In this document: positions 35,393 through 43,806 of the stretch, in pieces
How positions within the stretch are numbered: position 1 is the first letter of the stretch
How the letters are laid out: each line of letters opens with the position of its first letter
From: Mycolicibacterium peregrinum
GTDB lineage: Bacteria > Actinomycetota > Actinomycetes > Mycobacteriales > Mycobacteriaceae
NCBI RefSeq assembly: GCF_001665625.1
Contig: NZ_LZSY01000118.1
Coordinates: forward strand, 62,001-126,000
Direction of reading: 5' to 3'
DNA: 64,000 nucleotides
Position numbers and translations under genes: made by a program
Notes under the pieces: generated by a model
Seen by the model: only the letters and a program-made list of their open reading frames with translations
The model's database searches: none
What the model was told of the DNA's origin: nothing

Positions 35393-36604
35393 TCAGCGGT
35401 GGGACACCGCAATGGGAAGATGCGCGAATCCTCGTACGGAACTGGAGTGGACGCGGACAGCGTTGGCCTCGTCCACCTCGTATCCGCGGATTCGCTTGAA
35501 CAACTCGGTCAGTGCCACCCGCGCCTCCATGCGCGCCAGGTGCGCGCCGAGGCAGAAATGGGCTCCACTGCCGAAACTCACCAGTTTCGGGCCGATCTCA
35601 CGATCGATCCGGTATTCGTCGGGGTTCTCGAAGGCGCGCTCGTCTCGGTTCGCCGAGCCGATCAGCAGCACCAGCACATCGCCGGCGGGCACCGTGGTGT
35701 CGTAGTACGTCTGGTCCTCGGTGACCAGCCGCGCCAGGATCTGGCTGGAGGCGTCATAGCGCAGGGTCTCCTCGACCCACGGCACGACCAGGGCGTGGTC
35801 GTCGAACACCGGGGCCAGCTGGTCGGGATTCTTGAAGCCCCAGTACGCGGCGTTGGCAAGAAGTTTGGTGGTCGTCTCGTTACCCGCCACCACCATGAGG
35901 AACAGGAAGGCCATGATCTCGTCGTCGGTGAGTCGGTCTCCGTCGATCTCGGCCTCCACCAGTGCCGACGTCAAGTCGTCGGTGCGGTTCTTGCGGCGCT
36001 GCTTCACCATGTCGGCGTAGTAGACCAACAGTTCCCCGGAGGCGGCGATCGCGGATTCGGGGACATCGGCGACACCGTCCTCACGGTGCATGACACCGTC
36101 GGCAAGCGCCCGGATGCGAACCCGGTCCTCGTCCGGCACGCCCATCAGTTCGGAGATGACGTCCATGGGCAGCTTGCCTGCGAAATCGTCTACGAAATCG
36201 ATGGAGCCGGACGTTCCGATCTCTAGGGCCGTATCCAGGTGCTGATGGGCGATCTCGGTGACCCGGCCCTCCAGTTCGCGGATACGCCGCGGGGTGAATC
36301 CCTTCGAGACCAGGGTGCGCAGCCGGAGGTGACCGGGATCGTCGAGGGCGAGGAACGACATCACCCGGTGGGCTTCGTCATTGCGGGAGATCGGATCCAG
36401 GGACACGCCGTGCTTGTTGGACAGCGTGACGCTGTTGCGGAAGCCGGCGACCACGTCCTTGTGCCGCGACAACGCCCAGAACTTGAGCTCTTCGTTGTGA
36501 TACAGCGGTGCCTCGTCGCGCAGTCGGCGGTAGTAGGGGTACGGATCCTCGTGGAATTCGTAGTCGTACGGGTCGAGGATCGGTTTGACTATGTCCAAGC
36601 TCAT
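35393..36604 (-). CDS. cyp123: Cytochrome P450 123
   Basis: A 403-residue P450 (M. tuberculosis CYP123 is 402). I-helix VVAGNETTTKLL, K-helix EETLRYDA and heme motif FGSGAHFCLGAHLA. ATG 36604 (MSLDIVKPILDPYD) gives the family length; the longer frame to 36661 overlaps the TetR gene. It is the first enzyme gene of the minus arm and lies 22 bp from the TetR gene. The substrate is not known. Confidence 0.9.
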   Translation of the reverse strand: MSLDIVKPILDPYDYEFHEDPYPYYRRLRDEAPLYHNEELKFWALSRHKDVVAGFRNSVTLSNKHGVSLDPISRNDEAHRVMSFLALDDPGHLRLRTLVSKGFTPRRIRELEGRVTEIAHQHLDTALEIGTSGSIDFVDDFAGKLPMDVISELMGVPDEDRVRIRALADGVMHREDGVADVPESAIAASGELLVYYADMVKQRRKNRTDDLTSALVEAEIDGDRLTDDEIMAFLFLMVVAGNETTTKLLANAAYWGFKNPDQLAPVFDDHALVVPWVEETLRYDASSQILARLVTEDQTYYDTTVPAGDVLVLLIGSANRDERAFENPDEYRIDREIGPKLVSFGSGAHFCLGAHLARMEARVALTELFKRIRGYEVDEANAVRVHSSSVRGFAHLPIAVSHR

Positions 36605-36626
36605 CAGTGCTCTCCCAGGCTCATGC

Positions 36627-37238
36627 TCATTTGTCCTCTCCGAGGACGAGGCCGACGACATAGGTCAGCCGATCGGCGATCTGGTGGTAGGTGAAGGCGC
36701 CGCTGCCGGCGTTGACCAGCGCGCCGAAGAACGTCATCTCGAGGGCAGAGACGATCCGCGAATCGGCATCGGGCCCGACGGCTGACCGGATGCGCTTGTG
36801 GATCTCGGCGCCGATACGGTCGCGCACCTTGCGCACCGCCGGATCGGTGCCGCCGCCCAGCAGGGCCGTGGTGCAGGCAGCTGCCACCTCGGGCTCGTCG
36901 GCGACGACCAGCGTCAGTGCCCGGAGCGCTTTGTCGACGCGCGTGGTCATGGAGTCGTTCACGTCCGTGAAGTACGGGCACTGGCTGACCAGATCCAGGT
37001 ACATCTCGGCGATCAGATGATTCTTCGACGAGAAGTATGTGTAGGCCGTGGCCGGCGCTACCCCGGCGCGTGCCGCGACTGCGCGCACGGTCAGATCGGC
37101 GTAGGAGGACTCGCGCAACATCTCGGTCCCGGCGGTCAGGACCTTGCGGAAGGTCTCCTCCTGCCGGCGGTTGCGCGGGGACTCCTTGTCTGGCTCGGGA
37201 GCTGGCTCTGTGACTGCGGACACCGCATCGCTGGACAC
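36627..37238 (-). CDS. TetR-family regulator of the cyp123/aldA locus (Rv0767c-like)
   Basis: A 203-residue repressor. The helix-turn-helix is at ~30-76 (LTVRAVAARAGVAPATAYTYF, FSSKNHLI), with a ligand-binding helical C-terminal domain. GTG start at 37238, which lies inside a GGACA-NN-TGTCC palindrome (37233-37244). It is divergent from aldA across 189 bp, and a second copy of the palindrome lies before aldA, so this protein probably controls both arms and itself. Confidence 0.87.
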   Translation of the reverse strand: MSSDAVSAVTEPAPEPDKESPRNRRQEETFRKVLTAGTEMLRESSYADLTVRAVAARAGVAPATAYTYFSSKNHLIAEMYLDLVSQCPYFTDVNDSMTTRVDKALRALTLVVADEPEVAAACTTALLGGGTDPAVRKVRDRIGAEIHKRIRSAVGPDADSRIVSALEMTFFGALVNAGSGAFTYHQIADRLTYVVGLVLGEDK

Positions 37239-37244
37239 ATGTCC
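37233..37244. promoter_or_regulatory. Palindrome GGACA-CA-TGTCC at TetR start
   Basis: Perfect 5-bp arms around a 2-nt centre, covering the GTG start of the TetR gene. It is one of two copies in the divergent TetR-aldA region; a degenerate copy (GGACGATGTCG) lies at 37252-37262. Candidate autoregulatory operator. Confidence 0.5.
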
Positions 37245-37389
37245 AAGTTATCGGACGATGTCGCGGTTGGGCAAGTGCGTATCCTGAAAGGGGCGGATGA
37301 ACTGCGTATTTTTCGCTATTCGCGGGGCGGTTGGGGGCCGCTCTTGCGGCTTGACATTGTCTGCGGCTATCGTTCGAGACGAGACAGCC

Positions 37390-37401
37390 GGACAGTTGTC
37401 C
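37390..37401. promoter_or_regulatory. Palindrome GGACA-GT-TGTCC before aldA
   Basis: Same arms and spacing as 37233-37244, placed 26 bp upstream of the aldA ATG. A TTGACA at 37351 could be a -35 element but no well-spaced -10 was found. Candidate TetR operator for the plus arm. Confidence 0.5.
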
Positions 37402-37427
37402 AGAATCTTCTGAAGTGGAGTTCACCA

Positions 37428-38897
37428 ATGCCGGTACTGGCCGATCGCCAGAGTCAACTGCTGATCGACGGCAAGCTCGTCGCTGGACGCGGCGGAGTGT
37501 TCGAGACCGTCAACCCCGCTACCGAGGAGGTGCTCGGCGTTGCCGCCGACGCCGACGCCGAGGACATGGGCAACGCCATCGAAGCGGCTCGCCGTGCGTT
37601 CGATGACACAGACTGGTCGACGAACACCGCGCTCCGGGTGCGCTGTCTGCGGCAGTTGCGTGACGCGCTGCGCGAAAACATCGAGGAACTGCGGGAACTG
37701 ACCATTGCCGAGGTGGGCGCACCCCGCATGCTCACCGCCGGCGCGCAGCTGGAAGGCCCGATCGACGATCTGGCCTACTCGGCCGACACTGCCGAGAACT
37801 ACGAGTGGACAACCGATCTCGGTTACGCCACCCCGCAGGGCATCCCGACCAACCGCAAGATCGCTCGCGAGGCGGTCGGTGTCGTCGGCGCGATCACCCC
37901 GTGGAACTTTCCGCACCAGATCAACCTGGCCAAGGTCGGCCCGGCGCTGGCCGCGGGTAACACCCTGATCCTCAAGCCGGCCCCCGATACCCCGTGGGCA
38001 GCCGCGGCTGTCGGCCAGATCATCGCCGAGCAGACCGATTTCCCGCCCGGCGTGATCAACATCGTCACCTCGAACGATCACTCCGTCGGCGCGCTGCTGT
38101 CCACAGATCCTCGGGTGGACATGGTTTCGTTCACCGGCTCGACCGCGACCGGGCGCGCCGTGATGACCGATGCGGCGCTCACACTCAAGAAGGTGTTCCT
38201 CGAGCTGGGCGGCAAGTCGGCCTTCCTGGTGCTCGACGACGCCGACCTGGCCGGGGCCTGCTCGATGGCCGCCTTCACGGTGGCCATGCACGCCGGCCAG
38301 GGCTGCGCGATCACCACCCGCCTGGTGGTGCCGAGGGCCGATTACGACAAGGCGGTGGAATCTGCGGCGGCGACGTTGTCGGGCATCAAACCTGGTGACC
38401 CCAACAGCAAGCGCACCGTGTGCGGCCCGCTGATCTCTGCCCGCCAGCGCGACCGGGTGCAGTCCTACCTGGACCTGGCGCTGCAGGAAGGCGGCCGGTT
38501 CGCTTGCGGCGGTGGACGTCCCGCGGACCTGGACACCGGCTTCTTCATCGAGCCGACCGTGATCGCCGGTCTGGACAACACCGCCCGGGTGGCCCGCGAG
38601 GAGATCTTCGGGCCGGTGCTGACGGTGATCGCCCACGACGGCGACGACGACGCCGTGCGCATCGCCAACGACTCGCCGTACGGCCTGTCCGGCACGGTGT
38701 TCTCCGGTGACGACGCCCGCGCCCAGGCGGTGGCCGCCCGGATGCGCGTCGGCACCGTCAACGTCAACGGCGGCATCTGGTACTCGGCCGACGCACCGTT
38801 CGGCGGCTACAAGCAGTCCGGCATCGGCCGCGAGATGGGCCTGGCCGGCTTCGAGGAATACACCGAAATCAAGTGCGTCGCGACGCTCGCCAATTAG
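37428..38897 (+). CDS. aldA: NAD-dependent aldehyde dehydrogenase AldA
   Basis: A 489-residue ALDH, the same length as M. tuberculosis AldA (Rv0768). Catalytic Cys in HAGQGCAITTRL, general-base Glu in LELGGKSAFLV, cofactor motif FTGSTATGRAV, oxyanion Asn in TPWNFPHQ, and C-terminal EEIFGPVL. It oxidises an aldehyde, plausibly the product of adhB. ATG 37428; the very long open frame from 36798 runs through the TetR gene and is a shadow. It is the first gene of the plus arm. Confidence 0.93.
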   Translation: MPVLADRQSQLLIDGKLVAGRGGVFETVNPATEEVLGVAADADAEDMGNAIEAARRAFDDTDWSTNTALRVRCLRQLRDALRENIEELRELTIAEVGAPRMLTAGAQLEGPIDDLAYSADTAENYEWTTDLGYATPQGIPTNRKIAREAVGVVGAITPWNFPHQINLAKVGPALAAGNTLILKPAPDTPWAAAAVGQIIAEQTDFPPGVINIVTSNDHSVGALLSTDPRVDMVSFTGSTATGRAVMTDAALTLKKVFLELGGKSAFLVLDDADLAGACSMAAFTVAMHAGQGCAITTRLVVPRADYDKAVESAAATLSGIKPGDPNSKRTVCGPLISARQRDRVQSYLDLALQEGGRFACGGGRPADLDTGFFIEPTVIAGLDNTARVAREEIFGPVLTVIAHDGDDDAVRIANDSPYGLSGTVFSGDDARAQAVAARMRVGTVNVNGGIWYSADAPFGGYKQSGIGREMGLAGFEEYTEIKCVATLAN

Positions 38898-38911
38898 AAC
38901 GGGTGCCGAGC

Positions 38912-38958
38912 GGCCAGTTATGACACGCAAACTCGTGAGAACCGTGCACTAACTGGCC
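38912..38958. terminator. Inverted repeat between aldA and the SDR gene
   Basis: Arms GGCCAGTTA (38912-38920) and TAACTGGCC (38950-38958), 9 bp perfect, with a further CACG/CGTG pairing after a 3x3 internal loop. It lies 14 bp after the aldA stop. A partial terminator or processing element within a co-directional gene set. Confidence 0.45.
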
Positions 38959-38980
38959 ATTCGGCGGGAAAGGAACAGAC

Positions 38981-39733
38981 ATGGGACAGTTCACAGACAA
39001 GGTCGCCATCGTCACCGGTGCCGGTGGCGGAATCGGCCAGGCCTATGCCGAGGCGCTGGCACGTGAGGGTGCGGCCGTCGTGGTGGCCGACATCAACACC
39101 GAAGGTGCGCAGAAGGTCGCCGACGGCATCAAGGGCGAGGGCGGCAACGCGCTGGCGGTGCGGGTCGACGTCTCCGACATCGACTCGGCCAAGGACATGG
39201 CTGCACAGACACTTTCGGAGTTCGGCGGCATCGACTACCTGGTCAACAACGCCGCGATCTTCGGCGGGATGAAGCTGGACTTCCTGCTCACCGTCGACTG
39301 GGACTACTACAAGAAGTTCATGAGCGTGAACCTCGACGGCGCGCTGGTGTGCACCCGTGCGGTGTACCGCAAGATGGCCAAACGGGGCGGCGGTGCGATC
39401 GTCAACCAGTCCTCGACCGCGGCGTGGCTGTACGCCAACTACTACGGTCTGGCGAAGGTCGGCATCAACGGTCTGACCCAGCAGCTCTCGCGCGAGCTCG
39501 GTGGCCAGAACATCCGGATCAACGCCATCGCGCCCGGCCCGATCGACACCGAGGCCAACCGCACCACCACGCCCAAGGAGATGGTGGACGACATCGTCAA
39601 GGGAATCCCGTTGTCGCGCATGGGCCAGCCGGAGGACCTCGTCGGCATGTGTCTGTTCCTGCTGAGCGATCAGGCCAAGTGGATCACCGGCCAGATCTTC
39701 AATGTCGACGGCGGACAGATCATCCGGTCATGA
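38981..39733 (+). CDS. Short-chain dehydrogenase (Rv0769-like)
   Basis: A 250-residue classical SDR: TGAGGGIG (~12-19), NNAA (NNAG variant), Ser in QSSTAAW, YYGLAK catalytic pair and GQIFNVDGG C-terminal motif. The order aldA - SDR - HIBADH-like - CMD-like matches M. tuberculosis Rv0768-Rv0771. Its stop overlaps the next start (ATGA). Probably interconverts a hydroxy/keto intermediate; the substrate is unknown. Confidence 0.87.
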   Translation: MGQFTDKVAIVTGAGGGIGQAYAEALAREGAAVVVADINTEGAQKVADGIKGEGGNALAVRVDVSDIDSAKDMAAQTLSEFGGIDYLVNNAAIFGGMKLDFLLTVDWDYYKKFMSVNLDGALVCTRAVYRKMAKRGGGAIVNQSSTAAWLYANYYGLAKVGINGLTQQLSRELGGQNIRINAIAPGPIDTEANRTTTPKEMVDDIVKGIPLSRMGQPEDLVGMCLFLLSDQAKWITGQIFNVDGGQIIRS

Positions 39734-40611
39734 GCACCGACGAGCGCGTGCACGAGGAGCCGGCCAGCACAGTGAAATACGGCTACATCGGCCTGGGCAA
39801 CATGGGTGCCCCGATGGCGAAGCGCCTGGCCGCATGGCCCGGCGGGTTCATCGTGTACGACGTGCGGGCCGACGCGATGGCGCCGTTCGAGGAACTCGGG
39901 GCCAGGCTGGCGGGCGACGTCGCCGACATCGCCGAGGCCGACATCATCAGCATCACGGTGCTCAACGACGAGCAGGTGCGTTCCGTGATTGCCGAATTGG
40001 CGGCAAAGGTCAAGCCGGAGACGGTGATCGTCATCCACTCGACGATCAGCGATACCACCGCCGCTGAACTTGCCGAGCAGTACAAGCCGCAGGGTATCCG
40101 CATCGTGGATGCCCCGGTCAGTGGTGGCGGCGCCGCCGCGGAGAAGGGTGAGCTGGCCATCATGGTCGGCGCCGAACGGCCTGTCTACGAGCGGATCAAG
40201 CCGGCGCTCAAGCAGTTCGGCTCGATGGTGATCCATGCCGGCGAGCCCGGTGCCGGTACCCGGATGAAGCTGGCCCGCAACATGCTGACCTTCACCTCCT
40301 ACGCCGCCGCGTGCGAGGCCATGAAGTTGGCCGAGGCGGCCGGGCTGGATCTGGGCGCGTTGGGCCGCGTGGTGCGCCACACCGATGCGTTGACCAGTGG
40401 GCCCGGCGCCATCATCGTCCGCGAGAACATGGCCGAGCTGACCCCGGATCATTGGCTCTACGACGCCTTCACCCACACCCGTGGACTGGGGGAGAAGGAC
40501 CTGAGCCTGGCTCTCGGGTTGGGTGAGGTTGTGGGAGTAGACCTTCCGTTGGCCCAGGTGGCCCTGCAGCGGCTCGCTGAGGGCCTCGGCGTACCGCACG
40601 AGAACGACTAG
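39730..40611 (+). CDS. 3-hydroxyisobutyrate dehydrogenase-family protein (Rv0770-like)
   Basis: A 293-residue beta-hydroxyacid dehydrogenase. GLGNMGAPMAKRL at ~20-32, substrate motif DAPVSGGGAAAEKG, catalytic Lys in GTRMKLARNM. ATG 39730 overlaps the SDR stop by four bases. It is a paralogue of the gene at 11296 but retains the canonical DAPVSGG loop, unlike that one. It is followed after 10 bp by the CMD-like gene with an AGGAG site. Confidence 0.86.
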   Translation: MSTDERVHEEPASTVKYGYIGLGNMGAPMAKRLAAWPGGFIVYDVRADAMAPFEELGARLAGDVADIAEADIISITVLNDEQVRSVIAELAAKVKPETVIVIHSTISDTTAAELAEQYKPQGIRIVDAPVSGGGAAAEKGELAIMVGAERPVYERIKPALKQFGSMVIHAGEPGAGTRMKLARNMLTFTSYAAACEAMKLAEAAGLDLGALGRVVRHTDALTSGPGAIIVRENMAELTPDHWLYDAFTHTRGLGEKDLSLALGLGEVVGVDLPLAQVALQRLAEGLGVPHEND

Positions 40612-40621
40612 GAGAACTTCG

Positions 40622-41065
40622 ATGGACGAGTTGCGCGCCAAGGGCCTGGCCAAGATGAACGAGGTCTACGGCTGGGAGATGCCGAACATCGAGGGAGATC
40701 CGTACTTCGATCTCACCGTCGACCACCTGTTCGGCACCATCTGGAGCAAGCCGGGACTGTCGATGCGCGAGAAGCGGCTGATGACGTTGTCCGCTGTGAC
40801 CGCCGTCGGCTCGCAGGACCTCGCCGAGATCCAGGTCAATGCCGCGTTGCTCAACGGTGAGTTCACCGAGGAAGAGCTCAAGGACATCGCCATCTTCCTC
40901 ACCCAGTACCTCGGCTTCCCGCTCGGCTCCGGTCTCAACGGAACCGTGTCCAAGGTGGTGGCCAAGCGCCGCAAGGCCGCCGAGAAGGGGCTGGCCGAGG
41001 ATCGGAAGGCGAACGTCAACGCCGCCGTCAAGATGAACACCGGGAGCGAGCTCGATGACAAGTAG
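40622..41065 (+). CDS. Carboxymuconolactone decarboxylase-family protein (Rv0771-like)
   Basis: A 147-residue helical CMD/AhpD-fold protein (GTIWSKPGLSMREKRLMTLS, then IQVNAALLNGEFTEEELKD). There is no AhpD-type CxxC and no Cys in the core, so a peroxiredoxin role is unlikely; gamma-CMD-like lyase or a binding role is possible. It overlaps the next gene by 11 bp. Confidence 0.85.
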   Translation: MDELRAKGLAKMNEVYGWEMPNIEGDPYFDLTVDHLFGTIWSKPGLSMREKRLMTLSAVTAVGSQDLAEIQVNAALLNGEFTEEELKDIAIFLTQYLGFPLGSGLNGTVSKVVAKRRKAAEKGLAEDRKANVNAAVKMNTGSELDDK

Positions 41066-42281
41066 GTATGCGTCGCTGACGCACGACGAGCTGGTCAAGC
41101 TGGTCCCCGAGCTCCTGCTCATGGGGCAGATGATCGACCGCTCCGGGATGGCCTGGTGCATCAGCAATTTCGGGCGCGAAGAGATGCTGCAGATCGCGAT
41201 CGAGGAGTGGGCCGGGTCCAGCCCGATCTACACCAGGCGGATGCAGAAGGCGCTCAAGTACGAGGGCGTCGACATCATCACCATCTTCAAGGGGCTGCAA
41301 CTCGACATCGGCGCTCCGCCGCAGTTCATGGATTTCCGCTACACGGTCCATGATCGCTGGCACGGCGAGTTCCACCTCGACCACTGCGGCGCGCTGCTCG
41401 ACGTCGAGCCGATGGGCGAGGAATACGTGCGCGGCATGTGTCACGACATCGAGGACCCGACCTTCGATGCCACCGCGCTGGCCACCAACCGCAAGTGCCA
41501 GGTGCGTCCGATTCACCGGCCGCCCCGGACGCCTGCGGACCGACAGCCACACTGCGCCTGGACGGTCATCATCGACGAGTCCTACCCCGAGGTCGACGAC
41601 ATCCCCGCGCTCGAGGTGATCGGCCGGACTCGCGCAGCCCAAACGGTTCTGGATCCGATCGACCCTTCCGATGAGGGTGCGGCCGACTACTCGGGCCCAC
41701 TGCTGTCGGACTTCGATTTCGCGGCGTTCTCGCATTCCGCACTGGTTCGGATCGCCGACGAGGTGTGCCTGCAGATGCACCTGCTGAACCTGTCGTTCAT
41801 CCTCGCGGTGGGGGCACGCGCTGGTGCCGACACCGCGTTGGCCACCGATATCTGCGCCAAGCAGCTCATCGGGGTGGCGGGTGTCGGTGCCGAGCGCATC
41901 CACCGAGCTCTGGGCCTGCCCGGCGGCATCGAGGGTGCGGTGCGCGTGCTGGAACTGCACCCGTTGTTCAACCCGGCCGCCTACGTCGACGCCGAGTTCG
42001 GTCCCGACACGGTGTCCGTGCGTCGGTCGCCGGCACACGAGGACGGTTCCTGGGTGGCGCTGGTTTCGCCGGCCGAGACCCGGCCCCTGCAGGCCATCGT
42101 CGCCGCCATCAACCCGCACCTTTCCGTCGAGGTGATCGGGTCGGATGCGGAGTGGACCGCACGGGTGATCGAAACCGAGACCGCGGCAAAGGAATTCGGT
42201 GAGGTCGCAGTAGTCAAATTCAGCGGTGGGGCCGAGTTCGTGTTCGAGCCGAGGAAGTCGTTGCCGCTGACCGTGGTGTGA
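41055..42281 (+). CDS. Unknown 408-residue protein with Cys/His-rich core
   Basis: Not confidently recognised. The N-terminal ~170 residues hold HGEFHLDHCGALLDVEPMG and VRGMCHDIEDPTFDA. The pairing of DHCG with MCHDIE recalls the L-2-amino-thiazoline-4-carboxylate hydrolase family but is not proof; more cysteines follow (CQV, HCAWTV). The C-terminal half (VCLQMHLLNLSFILAVGARAG ... FEP) has no motif I recognise. No signal peptide. ATG lies 11 bp inside the CMD-like gene, so it is coupled as the last gene of the aldA arm. A 147-bp gap follows, starting with the palindrome TGACGC-GCA-GCGTCA at 42279-42293 that includes its stop codon. Confidence 0.65.
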   Translation: MTSRYASLTHDELVKLVPELLLMGQMIDRSGMAWCISNFGREEMLQIAIEEWAGSSPIYTRRMQKALKYEGVDIITIFKGLQLDIGAPPQFMDFRYTVHDRWHGEFHLDHCGALLDVEPMGEEYVRGMCHDIEDPTFDATALATNRKCQVRPIHRPPRTPADRQPHCAWTVIIDESYPEVDDIPALEVIGRTRAAQTVLDPIDPSDEGAADYSGPLLSDFDFAAFSHSALVRIADEVCLQMHLLNLSFILAVGARAGADTALATDICAKQLIGVAGVGAERIHRALGLPGGIEGAVRVLELHPLFNPAAYVDAEFGPDTVSVRRSPAHEDGSWVALVSPAETRPLQAIVAAINPHLSVEVIGSDAEWTARVIETETAAKEFGEVAVVKFSGGAEFVFEPRKSLPLTVV

Positions 42282-42428
42282 CGCGCAGCGTCAGGATTTC
42301 GCCCGTTCCAAGGCTCTGGCCCCTGCGGTCGAGGCATCAATCAAAGTTGCGGCAAACGTCCGCTCATGGGCCGATTTCCCGTCTCTGAGACCATATGGAT
42401 GTCCATCTCGGCGATCTAGAGTCGCAGG

Positions 42429-43136
42429 GTGGGCATCGCAACCGTCCGCGTATGTGCCCTGGTGGTGGCAGTGTTCACCGGGTGCACGGCGGCGTGCGCC
42501 GGTGGCGCGCCCGAACCGGTGCGGGCACCCGAGAGCATCTCTGCCTCGCCGCAGAATCCGCGGCCCAGCGTGGAGCCGGAGCAACCCGCCCGGGTTCAGC
42601 CCGTCGACGAGGCCGCGTTGGGCGCCAGTTGGCGGCCGGGATGCCCGGTGCCGCCGGCCGACCTTCGCCGAATCACCTTGTCGTATATCGGTTTTGACGG
42701 TCGATCCCACCGGGGTGAGTTGGTGGTGCACCGTGATGTGGTGAGCGACGTGATCGAGATTTTCGGGGATCTGTATTCGGCGCGATTTCCGATCGAGAAG
42801 TTGCGCACGGTGGACCACTATCCGCGCGCCGACGACGAGCTGTCCATGGAGGACGACAACACCTCGGCGTTCAACTGCCGGCCGCTGCAGAGTGGAGCAT
42901 GGTCGTTGCATGCCTACGGTCGTGCGGTCGACATCAACCCGCTGGTCAACCCGTATATCTCAGCCTCTGGCGACCTTCAGCCGCTTACCGCGCGGGCTTA
43001 TCTGGACCGCACCCGCACCGATCCGGGGATGATCCACGACGGAGACGTGGTGGTGCGGACCTTCGCCGAGCGTGGCTGGCGCTGGGGCGGGCACTGGCAT
43101 GACCCGGTCGATTACCAGCATTTCGAACGACGTTGA
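42429..43136 (+). CDS. Exported D-Ala-D-Ala carboxypeptidase-like protein (peptidase M15C/VanY type)
   Basis: A 235-residue exported zinc peptidase. Signal segment VRVCALVVAVFTGCTAAC (FTGC is a weak lipobox), then a Pro-rich linker. Zinc motif SLHAYGRAVDINP, and GGHWHDPVDYQHFE with the second His and catalytic acid. This set fits peptidoglycan L,D- or D,D-carboxypeptidases of the M15C group. GTG start at 42429. It stands alone between the aldA arm and the convergent TetR gene. Confidence 0.82.
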   Translation: MGIATVRVCALVVAVFTGCTAACAGGAPEPVRAPESISASPQNPRPSVEPEQPARVQPVDEAALGASWRPGCPVPPADLRRITLSYIGFDGRSHRGELVVHRDVVSDVIEIFGDLYSARFPIEKLRTVDHYPRADDELSMEDDNTSAFNCRPLQSGAWSLHAYGRAVDINPLVNPYISASGDLQPLTARAYLDRTRTDPGMIHDGDVVVRTFAERGWRWGGHWHDPVDYQHFERR

Positions 43137-43150
43137 CGGGCCGAACCCGG

Positions 43151-43780
43151 CTAAAGCCCCGCGGACGGCCGTTCGGGCGCCAAATTACCGGCCACCACGG
43201 CCGAGCCGACCCACCGGCGCAGGTAGCTGCGCAGTGCCTCGCCGGTGCGCGGAGGCCGACCCGGGTCGATGACGAATGACTGGATGATCCGCAGCAGATG
43301 CTCGGCGAGCTCGTCGAGTTCGGCGTCGGTGTATCCGAGGCCCGTCCAGTCGACGTCCAGCTTGCGCATCAACGCGCGGGCAAAGTCGACTGCGACATCG
43401 GAGGTGACCGATTCGGTGTGGGCGTTCGCGCGTCCGGGAGCGACGAGCAAACCGATGTGCTTCTCCTGGGGTAACCACTCCAGCGCGGTGGCGATGGCCT
43501 CGGCGACCGCCTCCACCGGGTCGGTCACACCCCGAAGGTGAGCGGCGACGCGGTCGAGGAAATCGCTGGCCGCGTTCACCGCGGACGCCACCAGCAGGGC
43601 GTCGGTGCTGGGGAAATAGCGGTACACGGTCTGCCGGGTCACGCCGAGGGTGCGCGCCACGTCGGCGATGGAGAAGTCGGCGCCCCGCTCATCGATGGCG
43701 TTGCCCGCAGCGACGAGGATGCGGGCAATCGCCTCCTCGTCGCTGGCCGGCGCGGAGCCGGACCACCCGTGCGTTCGCAT
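43151..43780 (-). CDS. TetR-family regulator downstream of a CYP125-like P450
   Basis: A 209-residue TetR protein. HTH at ~30-60 (FSIADVARTLGVTRQTVYRYF), a helical C-terminal domain and a Pro-rich end. It lies 26 bp downstream of the P450 on the same strand, so they are probably one transcript with the regulator controlling the promoter before the P450. Confidence 0.85.
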   Translation of the reverse strand: MRTHGWSGSAPASDEEAIARILVAAGNAIDERGADFSIADVARTLGVTRQTVYRYFPSTDALLVASAVNAASDFLDRVAAHLRGVTDPVEAVAEAIATALEWLPQEKHIGLLVAPGRANAHTESVTSDVAVDFARALMRKLDVDWTGLGYTDAELDELAEHLLRIIQSFVIDPGRPPRTGEALRSYLRRWVGSAVVAGNLAPERPSAGL

Positions 43781-43806
43781 GGGCGAATCCTAGAACAAAC
43801 AGCGGA

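Noticed and set aside
36798..37427. N-terminal extension of aldA
   Set aside because: Antisense to the TetR gene; ATG 37428 gives the exact family length.
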